From Butyricicoccus_A sp945486175 (GTDB taxonomy: Bacteria; Bacillota; Clostridia; Oscillospirales; Butyricicoccaceae), in NCBI GenBank assembly GCA_945829445.1, contig CALZUY010000022.1:1-25084 (forward strand): a stretch of 25,084 nt of DNA. Direction: 5' to 3'. Shown piece after piece: positions 7,135 to 13,667 of the stretch (position 1 is its first letter; every line of letters begins with the position of its first letter). Made by a program: the position numbers and the translations under genes. Under the pieces are notes generated by a model. That model was not told the DNA's origin and did no database searches. It saw only the letters and a list, made by a program, of their open reading frames with translations.

Positions 7135-7958
7135 ACTTCAATCCCCCTGTTGCGGTCAAGACGGCGGGTCAGGAACATGGACAGCATGATGATAATCGCC
7201 ATGATGAGCGACAGTGCACTGCCGAAGCTCCAGTTGCCTGAGGTGAGAAACTGCGATTCGATGACATTGCCGATGAGGACATACTGTCCGCCGCCCAGCA
7301 GCTTCGGAATGAAGAACGAGGATACAGCGGGCAGGAACACCAGCGTGATGCCGGAGACAATGCCGGGCACACTCATCGGCAGCGTGACCCGGAGAAATGC
7401 CTGCGTGCGGTTCGCGCCGAGGTCGCTTGCAGCCTCGAGGAATGACGGGTCCATTTTGGACAGCGAGGTGTGGATTTCCAGAATCATGAACGGCAGGAAG
7501 TTGTAAACCATGCCGAGTACGACGGCAAAGTCGGTGTACATCATCTGAAGCGGGCCGATGCCGAACAGCCCGAGCAGGTGGTTGAGCAGGCCGTCATCCT
7601 GTAAAATGCCGACCCATGCATAGGTGCGCACGAGCATGTTGATCCAGGTCGGCAGCGTGATGACGAGGATGAGGAAGGTGCTGCGCTTTCCCGCGCGTGC
7701 AATCGCATATGCCGCGGGATAGCCCAGAAGCAGACAGACAATGGTGGTCAGGATGGCGACGCGCAGTGAGCGCAGCAGCACCTGGATGAACACCGCGTCG
7801 CTGAAAAAGCGCGCGAAGTTCGCCAGCGTGAACTGCCCCTGGAAGAACGCCGTGCCCTCGACGGTGAACGCGTACGCGATAATCAGCAGCATCGGGATGA
7901 CGATGAGGACCGAAATCCATGCGACATAGGGATAAGCCATTGAACGGAATTGTTTCAT
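7131..7958 (-). CDS. potB: Spermidine/putrescine ABC transporter permease PotB
   Basis: First permease subunit of the polyamine importer. 275 aa with about six predicted helices; the first is at about 10-33 (YVAWISVLIVIPMLLIIAY). The EAA loop is EAASDLGANRTQAFLRVTLP at about 185-204. SFFIPKLLGGGQYVLIGN is characteristic of PotB rather than PotC. The start lies 4 nt after the potA stop, and its AAGGGGTGA ribosome site includes that stop codon, so translation should be coupled. Overlaps potC by 4 nt. Confidence 0.95.
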   Translation of the reverse strand: MKQFRSMAYPYVAWISVLIVIPMLLIIAYAFTVEGTAFFQGQFTLANFARFFSDAVFIQVLLRSLRVAILTTIVCLLLGYPAAYAIARAGKRSTFLILVITLPTWINMLVRTYAWVGILQDDGLLNHLLGLFGIGPLQMMYTDFAVVLGMVYNFLPFMILEIHTSLSKMDPSFLEAASDLGANRTQAFLRVTLPMSVPGIVSGITLVFLPAVSSFFIPKLLGGGQYVLIGNVIESQFLTSGNWSFGSALSLIMAIIIMLSMFLTRRLDRNRGIEV

Positions 7959-7962
7959 GTGC

Positions 7963-9537
7963 TCACCCCTTCTTCATGATGTGCAGGTCATCCGGTGTGA
8001 ACTGAAGGCCGACGACATCACCCGGCTCGGTGCGGTCGGTGGTATCCACCTTGTATTCCATGCCCTGCGTGGCGAAGGTGATGTCATAGACACCCGGCGT
8101 GATGGTCTCCCAGTCGAACGTATAGATGACATCGGTGATGCGGATGCGCGCGCCGTCGTCCTCCGGGGCGAGGCTCCATGCGGAAGCGTCCGCCCATACC
8201 ATCAGGTCGTTGTCCAGCGTCATCGATTCCTTGATGTCATCGACTGATTTGGAGAAGTTTACGGCGTAGATTTCCTCCTGGTATTCCTCCGACTGCACGC
8301 GGTTTGCGTCCTCGACGATCATGTCGACTGTGATGGAGGTGCCTGCCGCTGTGCGGAAGGTGACCGGATAGCGGCCGTTTTCCGGGCGGATGGAGTAGGA
8401 AATCTTGCTGATGGACACACCCTCTTCGGTGTCCTTTTTCCACGCCTGTGCGTTTGCGCGCGCGATGATTTTTGCATCGGTCAGCTCCTCGACGTCTTCC
8501 GCGTCCAGATAGAAGCTGTCCGCGTCGATGAGTTCGCCTGCTTCCTCGTTGACAACCGGCTGGTCGGTGGAGACATTCATTTTGACGGTGATGGAGGTGC
8601 CGCGGCGCGTCTCGACGATGGTCTCATAGTGCACGCCCTTGAACAGGACGGACTTGACGGTGCCGCGCAGCTTGCCCTGCTCCGGCGGGACGATGTCGAG
8701 ATCCTCCGGGCGGATGACAACTTCAACCTCTTCATTGGGCGCAAATCCGCCGTCAACGCATTCAAACGGATGTCCGTCAAAAATAACGCGGCGGTCACAC
8801 GGCATGACACCGTCCACAATGTTGCTCTCGCCGATGAAATTTGCGACATAGCGGTTGACCGGCTCGTTGTAGATATCGACCGGGGAACCGATCTGCTGGA
8901 TGGAGCCTTCCTTCATGACGACGATTTTGTCCGACATGGTCAGCGCTTCTTCCTGGTCATGCGTGACAAAGATAAACGTGATGCCGACCTCCTGCTGGAT
9001 CTTTTTCAGCTCGCGCTGCATGTCCTTGCGCAGCTTGAGGTCAAGTGCGCCGAGCGGCTCGTCGAGCAGCAGTACCTTCGGTTCATTGACCAGTGCGCGC
9101 GCAATGGCGACGCGCTGCTGCTGTCCGCCGGACATCTGGTTGATACGGCGCTGTTCAAAGCCCGCGAGGCCGACAAGGCGCAGCATACGGCTGACCTTCT
9201 GCTCGATGATATCCTTCGGCTCTTTCTTGAGATTCAGGCCAAAGGCGACGTTGTCATATACGTTGAGGTGCGGGAACAGCGCATATTTCTGGAATACGGT
9301 GTTGACCTCGCGCTTGTACGGCGGCAGGCCGGAGATGTCCTGCCCGTCAAAGATAACCTGTCCGTCATCGGCATCGAGAAAGCCCGCGATGATGCGCAGC
9401 AGCGTGGTCTTGCCGCAGCCGGACGGGCCGAGCAATGTGACAAATTCATTTTCATAGATGTCCAGCGAGATGCCGTCGAGCACGCGCTGGCCGTCGAATT
9501 CCTTGACGATATTTTTGATTTCGATCAGTTTGTTCAT
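7963..9537 (-). CDS. potA: Polyamine ABC transporter ATPase PotA with Ig-like insertion in the TOBE region
   Basis: ATPase that powers polyamine import. 524 aa, against about 350-380 usual for PotA. The nucleotide-binding domain is complete: Walker A GPSGCGKTT at 37-45, Q-loop Q83, signature SGGQQ at 136-140, Walker B VLLLDEP at 155-161, H-loop H193. The C-terminal TOBE region starts normally (VVIRPEDLDIV at about 274-284, GTVKSVLFKGVHYETIVET at 292-310), but the usual closing strand (PGDVVGLQFTPDDLHIMKKG) is at 505-524. Between them, about residues 323-500, are two similar repeats that look like bacterial Ig-like modules: AQAW...ISYSI...GRYPVTFRTAAGTSITVDM, and ASAW...IYTF...GVYDITFATQGM. 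Such modules are normally found on surface proteins, so their presence in a cytosolic ATPase is odd. AGGAGAGG precedes the ATG. Confidence 0.95.
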   Translation of the reverse strand: MNKLIEIKNIVKEFDGQRVLDGISLDIYENEFVTLLGPSGCGKTTLLRIIAGFLDADDGQVIFDGQDISGLPPYKREVNTVFQKYALFPHLNVYDNVAFGLNLKKEPKDIIEQKVSRMLRLVGLAGFEQRRINQMSGGQQQRVAIARALVNEPKVLLLDEPLGALDLKLRKDMQRELKKIQQEVGITFIFVTHDQEEALTMSDKIVVMKEGSIQQIGSPVDIYNEPVNRYVANFIGESNIVDGVMPCDRRVIFDGHPFECVDGGFAPNEEVEVVIRPEDLDIVPPEQGKLRGTVKSVLFKGVHYETIVETRRGTSITVKMNVSTDQPVVNEEAGELIDADSFYLDAEDVEELTDAKIIARANAQAWKKDTEEGVSISKISYSIRPENGRYPVTFRTAAGTSITVDMIVEDANRVQSEEYQEEIYAVNFSKSVDDIKESMTLDNDLMVWADASAWSLAPEDDGARIRITDVIYTFDWETITPGVYDITFATQGMEYKVDTTDRTEPGDVVGLQFTPDDLHIMKKG

Positions 9538-9568
9538 ATCCCTCTCCTAATCCGGACAGAAAGCTGCC

Positions 9569-10102
9569 CTAGAATAGCGGCGGGGTGCTGACCCACAGCA
9601 CCTGTGCCGTTGTTTTTTTATCGTTGCGAAGATAGTGTCCGCGCCCCCCGTCCAGATAAAAGGTTTCACCCTTGTGGACAGTGTAAGCGGCGGTATCGGT
9701 GACCAATGTGACCGTGCCGGCGATCACATAGCCGAATTCCTCGCCGCCATGCGGGCCGGACGGAAAGGACTGTCCGCCCTGCGGCAGTTCGACGAGGATG
9801 GGCTCCATTTTATTTTTCTGGGTATTTGGCACGATCCAGCGGATGGTGCAGGCGTCGCGCGCGTCCTCAAAAAAATCCGCCTGCCGGAAGACAATCTGTT
9901 CCTCTGCCGTGTCGCTGAAAAATTCCGACAGAGAAGAACCGAGCGCTTCGAGGATATCCGCGAGCGTGGCAATGGACGGACTGGTCAGGTCACGCTCCAG
10001 CTGAGACAGGAAGCCCTTGGTCAGCTCGCAGCGGGAGGCAAGCTCCTCCAGCGTCAGCCCCTGCTGTGCACGCAGCCGCTTGATTTTTGAACCGATTTCC
10101 AT
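9569..10102 (-). CDS. XRE-family regulator with cupin domain, likely controls potABCD
   Basis: DNA-binding regulator that probably senses a polyamine or related ligand. With the ATG at 10102 it is 177 aa: helix-turn-helix at about 6-60 (LTLEELASRCELTKGFLSQLERD) and a cupin at about 103-172 (PHGGEEFGYVIAGTV, GETFYLDGGRGHYL). This is the PuuR/YdcN-type layout. It is the first gene of the pot operon, 31 nt before potA. Start choice is awkward: the clear AAAGGAGG (10129-10136) lies 26 nt from this ATG, but 12 nt from another ATG at 10116 that is out of frame by one base across an A7 run. An eighth A would join the two frames (MSAKKMEIGSK). An open in-frame extension to 10204 has no ribosome site and was not used. 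Confidence 0.88.
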   Translation of the reverse strand: MEIGSKIKRLRAQQGLTLEELASRCELTKGFLSQLERDLTSPSIATLADILEALGSSLSEFFSDTAEEQIVFRQADFFEDARDACTIRWIVPNTQKNKMEPILVELPQGGQSFPSGPHGGEEFGYVIAGTVTLVTDTAAYTVHKGETFYLDGGRGHYLRNDKKTTAQVLWVSTPPLF

Positions 10103-10171
10103 TTTTTTGCCGACATGCCGCCGGCGCGCCTCCTTTGCCTGTTCTTTACAAATACTAAACTTTTTATGCTT

Positions 10172-10182
10172 GTTTATCAAAC
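10172..10182. promoter_or_regulatory. Possible operator palindrome
   Basis: GTTTATCAAAC, a GTTT-N3-AAAC palindrome located about 5-15 nt after the predicted transcription start of the regulator-pot operon. That position suits autorepression by the XRE-cupin protein. No second copy was found to support it. Confidence 0.3.
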
Positions 10183-10193
10183 TCGCAATACCT

Positions 10194-10221
10194 ATTATAC
10201 ACATCCTGCACGGGAGCGCAA
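10194..10221 (-). promoter_or_regulatory. Promoter of the regulator-potABCD operon
   Basis: On the minus strand: TTGCGC (10216-10221), 16-nt spacer, perfect TATAAT (10194-10199). Predicted start near 10187, leaving a leader of about 85 nt before the regulator. Confidence 0.6.
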
Positions 10222-10272
10222 CAGTTTTTTACACCGAAACAGAAAAAATTCGGGACAGACTGCAAAAAATTG

Positions 10273-10302
10273 GTATAGCTCTGCGCGTTTTGGGCCATAC
10301 TG
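10273..10302 (+). promoter_or_regulatory. Sigma-F-like promoter of the SpoIIQ-like gene
   Basis: GTATA at 10273-10277, a 15-nt spacer, and GGCCATACTG at 10293-10302. This fits the Bacillus sigma-F pattern (GYWTA, about 15 nt, GGnnAnAnT). No convincing sigma-A promoter lies nearby. The ATG is 20 nt downstream, after GGAGG at 10311-10315. Confidence 0.5.
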
Positions 10303-10322
10303 GGGGTACTGGAGGTGCTGAG

Positions 10323-11045
10323 ATGAAAAAAACAAATGAAGCTGCGCGGTGGTGGAGCGAAGACAAAGGCTTTTACATGATTCTCCTGCTGTGCGTGCTG
10401 GCAGTCGCAGTGGCGGCATATGTACTGTTCGCCTCGCCGCAGACGGCAGAGGCAGACCCGATGGATGGATACCTGTATGAAGCGGATGACAGCGTGAGCG
10501 CATCCGAGCCGCTCGACGGCGTCCCGGCAATGGAAACCGAAACGGCAGAGGATACGGAAGATGCGGCAGAAGCCGAAGAGGCTGAAACGACTGCCGCCGC
10601 GGAGGATGCGGAGCAGGACGAGCCTGCGGAGCAGACAGCTGCCGCACTGACCTTTACGCCGCCGATGGATGCGGATGTATCACATGCGTTTTCCGGCGAC
10701 ACGCTGGAATACAATGAGACCACGCGCGACTGGCGCACGCATGAGGGCGCAGACTATGCAGGCGAAGAGGGCGATGCCGTGTGCGCCATTGCCGACGGCA
10801 CTGTGCTCCGCGTCGATGACGACACGATTTATGGAAAATATGTCATTCTCAGCCATGCGCAGGATATGAACAGCCTGTACGCGGGGCTGGATCACATCAC
10901 GGTCTCCGAGGGTGACAGCGTGAAGGGCGGCGACCAGTTCGCGGAGCTGGGAAGCCCGATGCCGCTGGAGGAAGCGCTCGGCGTGCACCTGCATCTGGCT
11001 GTCACGAAGGAAGGCGATGCCGTTGACCCGGCAGGGCTGTTTTAA
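10323..11045 (+). CDS. M23-family metallopeptidase, SpoIIQ-like
   Basis: A membrane-anchored LytM/M23 domain protein, 240 aa. The start is set by GGAGGTG at 10311-10317. One N-terminal helix (about 17-37) follows WWSEDKGFYM, which resembles the KEGFY start of clostridial SpoIIQ proteins. A long acidic linker, rich in A, E, D and T (about 42-108), leads to the peptidase domain. Zinc ligands look complete: H140 and D144 in HEGAD, H188 in LSHAQ, and HLH at 222-224. SpoIIQ is the forespore half of the channel linking forespore and mother cell; in Clostridioides it keeps the zinc site. The sigma-F-like promoter supports this role. An alternative is a vegetative cell-wall endopeptidase. Confidence in M23 is high, in SpoIIQ moderate. 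Confidence 0.9.
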   Translation: MKKTNEAARWWSEDKGFYMILLLCVLAVAVAAYVLFASPQTAEADPMDGYLYEADDSVSASEPLDGVPAMETETAEDTEDAAEAEEAETTAAAEDAEQDEPAEQTAAALTFTPPMDADVSHAFSGDTLEYNETTRDWRTHEGADYAGEEGDAVCAIADGTVLRVDDDTIYGKYVILSHAQDMNSLYAGLDHITVSEGDSVKGGDQFAELGSPMPLEEALGVHLHLAVTKEGDAVDPAGLF

Positions 11046-11096
11046 CCGCCTTTTGTGCGCTGATACGTGGCAAATGAAAAATATTTTGCGGATGTA

Positions 11097-11126
11097 TTGA
11101 CTTCTTCCGATACAATGCGTTATAAT
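11097..11126 (+). promoter_or_regulatory. Housekeeping promoter of the C-rich small RNA
   Basis: TTGACT at 11097-11102, 18-nt spacer, perfect TATAAT at 11121-11126. Predicted start near A11133. No coding gene lies downstream on this strand before the terminator at 11271. Confidence 0.7.
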
Positions 11127-11132
11127 AATGCC

Positions 11133-11310
11133 AGAATCGTTCAGAGATGGGCGGTTTCAACAAAATCCAATTTTGTTTAAAGCACGGTCACATCCCCCAG
11201 ATAGTGCTTTATATCATCCCCAATTTTGCATGTTGTGTTTATCATCCCCCAAAACTTCCACGACATGCAGAAACGCCGAATGCCTCCCCGCGTTCGGCGT
11301 TTCTTCTTTT
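11133..11310 (+). ncRNA. Candidate trans-acting small RNA with three CATCCCC motifs
   Basis: About 175 nt bounded by its own promoter and an intrinsic terminator, with no convincing ORF. Seen structure: hairpin AACAAAAT/ATTTTGTT (about 11158-11177); hairpin AAAGCAC (11179-11185)/GTGCTTT (11204-11210) whose loop carries CATCCCCC at 11191-11198; an unpaired linker with CATCCCC at 11215-11221; a 10-bp hairpin GCATGTTGTG (11228-11237)/CACGACATGC (11259-11268) whose loop carries CATCCCCC at 11243-11250; then the terminator, whose loop is also C-rich. Displayed C-rich loops are how several Firmicutes sRNAs (RsaE/RoxS, csRNAs) contact Shine-Dalgarno sites. That comparison is by analogy; I do not recognise this RNA as a named family. 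Confidence 0.6.
11271..11310 (+). terminator. Intrinsic terminator of the candidate sRNA
   Basis: AAACGCCGAA, 12-nt loop TGCCTCCCCGCG, TTCGGCGTTT, then CTTCTTTT. Directly after it lies a second inverted repeat, CTTTTCCCC/GGGGAAAAG (11306-11328). Confidence 0.85.
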
Positions 11311-11332
11311 CCCCACGTGGGGGAAAAGAGCA

Positions 11333-11364
11333 GAAAACAGCCCCTCCCATGCGGGAAGGGCTGT
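11333..11364 (-). terminator. Terminator of the nitroreductase-sirtuin operon
   Basis: On the minus strand: ACAGCCCTTCCC, loop GCAT, GGGAGGGGCTGT (one G-U pair), then TTTTCTG. It begins 8 nt after the sirtuin stop codon. Confidence 0.85.
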
Positions 11365-11371
11365 CGCTGTT

Positions 11372-12103
11372 TTATCGGACGATGATCTGATCCATGACCG
11401 CGCCGATGGGCGCGTCAATCGTCAGGTTTGCGCCGGTCGAACGCTGGGTCTGTCCCTTGTTGATGACGACAAGGTTTTTGCCGTTGAAGTAGTGGATCAG
11501 GCCCGCGGCGGGATAGACGGCGAGCGATGTGCCGCCGATGATGAGCATGTCTGCTTTCGCAATATGGCGCACGCTGTCGTTCATCGTCTGCTCGTCGAGT
11601 GATTCCTCATATAAGACGACATCGGGCTTGAGTGTGCCGCCGCATTCGCATTTGGGCACACCGCCGCACTGCTTGACATAATGCGCGTCATAGAACTTGC
11701 CGCAGCGCTGGCAGTAGTTGCGGTGCACCGAGCCGTGCAGTTCGAGCACGGTTTTGCTTCCGGCAGCCTGATGCAGCCCGTCGATGTTCTGCGTGACAAC
11801 CGCAGTCAGCTTGCCGGCCTGCTCCAGCTCCGCCAGCTTGCGGTGCGCGGCATTCGGCTTCGCGTCCAGCGCCAGCATTTTGTCCTGATAGAACCGGTAA
11901 AATTCCTCCGGCTGGGACACGAAAAAGGAGTGGCTGAGGATGATTTCCGGCGGGAATTTGTATTTTTGGTTGTATAAACCGTCAACACTGCGGAAATCCG
12001 GGATCCCACTTTCCGTGGAAACGCCTGCGCCCCCGAAAAAGACAATGCGCTTTGATTCATCAATCATCTGCTGCAGGGCAGCAATTTGCTTTTGCAGATC
12101 CAT
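11372..12103 (-). CDS. cobB: NAD-dependent protein deacylase, Sir2 family
   Basis: Removes acetyl groups from protein lysines, using NAD+ and giving nicotinamide and O-acetyl-ADP-ribose. 243 aa from the ATG at 12103, which has AAGGAGG 6-7 nt upstream; an upstream in-frame Met (12127) has no ribosome site. Motifs: GGAGVSTESGIPDFR at 24-38 for NAD binding, TQNIDGLH at 104-111, catalytic His in LHG at 123, and a zinc site CQRC at 131-134 with KCEC at 151-154. The domain is complete with no extra N- or C-terminal parts. It is the second gene after a nitroreductase, with a 33-nt gap. Acetyl-CoA synthetase is a common target in this family but is not encoded here. Confidence 0.95.
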   Translation of the reverse strand: MDLQKQIAALQQMIDESKRIVFFGGAGVSTESGIPDFRSVDGLYNQKYKFPPEIILSHSFFVSQPEEFYRFYQDKMLALDAKPNAAHRKLAELEQAGKLTAVVTQNIDGLHQAAGSKTVLELHGSVHRNYCQRCGKFYDAHYVKQCGGVPKCECGGTLKPDVVLYEESLDEQTMNDSVRHIAKADMLIIGGTSLAVYPAAGLIHYFNGKNLVVINKGQTQRSTGANLTIDAPIGAVMDQIIVR

Positions 12104-12136
12104 AAATAGCCTCCTTTTCCGAAACATAGCTTTTTC

Positions 12137-12658
12137 TTACTTCACGATGGAAACCGTATTTTCCGCGCGCTCATGCACATTCGCCGGTGCGGCTGCATAG
12201 CCGAGAGAAGCGGCAGCGTTGACAATATGGTTTTCCGGCACGCCGAATTCGGTCAGCAGTGCGCGGACCTCCGGCGCGTCACAGGTGTCGCGCACCTGGT
12301 TGATCCAGCAGCTGCCCAGGCCGAGCGAAGTCGCAGCCAGCAGGACATTTTCCAGCGCGGCTGCGCCGTCGAGCATGCTGTTGCGGTTGTCGCGCTCACC
12401 GGAGACAATGAAGAATGCGGTCGGCGCATAGAAATTATAATTTGCCGGGCGGTTGTCCGCCTTGCGGATGGCAGCGGCAAGCTGCTGGATTTTTTCGGTA
12501 TCGGTAATCAGAGTAAAATGCCAGGTCTGCCTGTTCATGGCGGACGGCGCCCAGACAGCGGCGGTAATCAGATCGTCCAGCTTTTCCTGCTCAATCGGCT
12601 GGTCGGTAAAGCTGCGGCAGGAATGGCGGTCGAGCATATTCTGAATGATATCGTTCAT
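12137..12658 (-). CDS. Nitroreductase family protein (FMN-dependent)
   Basis: Flavoprotein oxidoreductase that uses NAD(P)H to reduce nitro compounds, quinones or other acceptors; the true substrate cannot be read from sequence. 173 aa. The start at 12658 is supported by AAGGAG about 11 nt upstream; an in-frame ATG at 12712 lies across the promoter and was rejected. FMN-contact motifs: RHSCRSF at 11-17, the WAPSAMNRQTWHF region at 36-48, and the C-terminal glycine-rich GLGSCWI at 113-119 and LGYAAAP at 152-158. The size fits the small single-domain nitroreductases. It is first in a two-gene unit with the sirtuin. Confidence 0.92.
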   Translation of the reverse strand: MNDIIQNMLDRHSCRSFTDQPIEQEKLDDLITAAVWAPSAMNRQTWHFTLITDTEKIQQLAAAIRKADNRPANYNFYAPTAFFIVSGERDNRNSMLDGAAALENVLLAATSLGLGSCWINQVRDTCDAPEVRALLTEFGVPENHIVNAAASLGYAAAPANVHERAENTVSIVK

Positions 12659-12700
12659 GGGAAAAAACACTCCTTCTGGGGAAATTGAATTGTTATATTC

Positions 12701-12729
12701 AGTATAATGCACCGTGCCGCCGGATGCAA
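12701..12729 (-). promoter_or_regulatory. Promoter of the nitroreductase-sirtuin operon
   Basis: On the minus strand: TTGCAT (12724-12729), 17-nt spacer, TATACT (12701-12706). Predicted start near 12694, about 36 nt before the nitroreductase ATG. Confidence 0.65.
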
Positions 12730-12805
12730 GGGTGATCCGTGTGTTTCTGTTGTGTGCAGAAGTGCTCGCGCGGTAAAATTGTATGTGCAGCCGTACGGAA
12801 AGCCA

Positions 12806-12834
12806 TTGCCCGCAGATGCGCTACGTGATATAAT
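12806..12834 (+). promoter_or_regulatory. Promoter of the glycan operon
   Basis: TTGCCC at 12806-12811, 17-nt spacer, perfect TATAAT at 12829-12834. The predicted start near 12841 leaves about 205 nt of leader before the first ATG at 13047. Confidence 0.6.
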
Positions 12835-12840
12835 AAAATA

Positions 12841-13046
12841 CTGATATGGCGATGTAGTCTGCCTGCTGAATTCCAGCCGGACAGGCGCGCGGCAGCTGCA
12901 AAATCGGACAGAATTTCCGGAATATGACGGATTTTTCCGATTTGGACATGTGTCCGCCATATTATCAGATATGTAAATTTATGATATCACGCAGCAGGCA
13001 GCCCATCCCGGGCTGGCCGGGTGCGGAAAAATGGGGGAAACCATCT
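12841..13046 (+). promoter_or_regulatory. Long structured leader of the glycan operon
   Basis: About 205 nt without a convincing ORF. It has an 8-bp long-range repeat AAATCGGA (12901-12908)/TCCGATTT (12936-12943), a GGACA/TGTCC palindrome directly after it (12944-12955), and a CAGCCC/GGGCTG hairpin near 13000-13017. The ribosome site is GGGGGA at 13034-13038 region. No known riboswitch signature is recognised and there is no U-run for a terminator. Confidence 0.4.
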
Positions 13047-13667
13047 ATGTACGAGAAAGTGTTCAAACGGCTGCTCGATGTGGTGCTGTCGTTGTGTGGG
13101 CTGGTCTGCCTGTCATGGCTGTACCTGATTTTAATTATTGCGGTCAAAATTGACGATCCCGGCCCGGCGTTTTTCTCTCAGAAGCGCGTCGGCAAGGACG
13201 GGACATATTTCCAGCTGCATAAATTCCGCAGCATGAAGATGAGCACGCCGCACGATGTGCCGACCCATCTGCTGGAAAACCCGGAGAGCTACATCACACG
13301 GGTGGGCGCGTTCCTGCGCAAGTCCAGCCTGGACGAGCTGCCGCAAATCTGGGATATTTTTGTCGGGAACATGTCGATCATCGGCCCGCGTCCGGCATTG
13401 TGGAACCAGTATGACCTGATTGAAGAGCGCGACCGGTACGGCGCGAATGCGATCCGTCCGGGCCTGACCGGCTGGGCACAGATTCACGGCCGCGATGAGC
13501 TGGAGATTGAGGAAAAGGCGCGGCTCGACGGCTATTATGTCGACCATCTGAGCTTCGGCATGGATATCCGCTGCTTTTTCGGTACGATTTTCTCCGTGCT
13601 CCGGCAGGACGGTGTCGTCGAAGGCGGCACGGGTGCGATGGAAGAGAAGGAGAAGGCCGGAAAATGA
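13047..13667 (+). CDS. Bacterial sugar transferase (polyprenol phosphate phosphoglycosyl transferase)
   Basis: Transfers a sugar-1-phosphate from a UDP-sugar to undecaprenyl phosphate, the first step of a lipid-linked glycan. 206 aa, the compact PglC-like monotopic form. One N-terminal membrane segment (about 11-33, VVLSLCGLVCLSWLYLILII), likely re-entrant. Family motifs: KFRSMK at 59-64, catalytic Asp-Glu pair at 96-97 in SLDELPQIWD, GNMSIIGPRP at 107-116, RPGLTGWAQIHGR at 137-149. The ATG at 13047 follows a GGGGGA site; an in-frame upstream extension to 12924 lacks one. The stop overlaps the next ATG by 4 nt. The sugar cannot be told from sequence; HexNAc or bacillosamine-type sugars are usual for short forms. 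Confidence 0.95.
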   Translation: MYEKVFKRLLDVVLSLCGLVCLSWLYLILIIAVKIDDPGPAFFSQKRVGKDGTYFQLHKFRSMKMSTPHDVPTHLLENPESYITRVGAFLRKSSLDELPQIWDIFVGNMSIIGPRPALWNQYDLIEERDRYGANAIRPGLTGWAQIHGRDELEIEEKARLDGYYVDHLSFGMDIRCFFGTIFSVLRQDGVVEGGTGAMEEKEKAGK

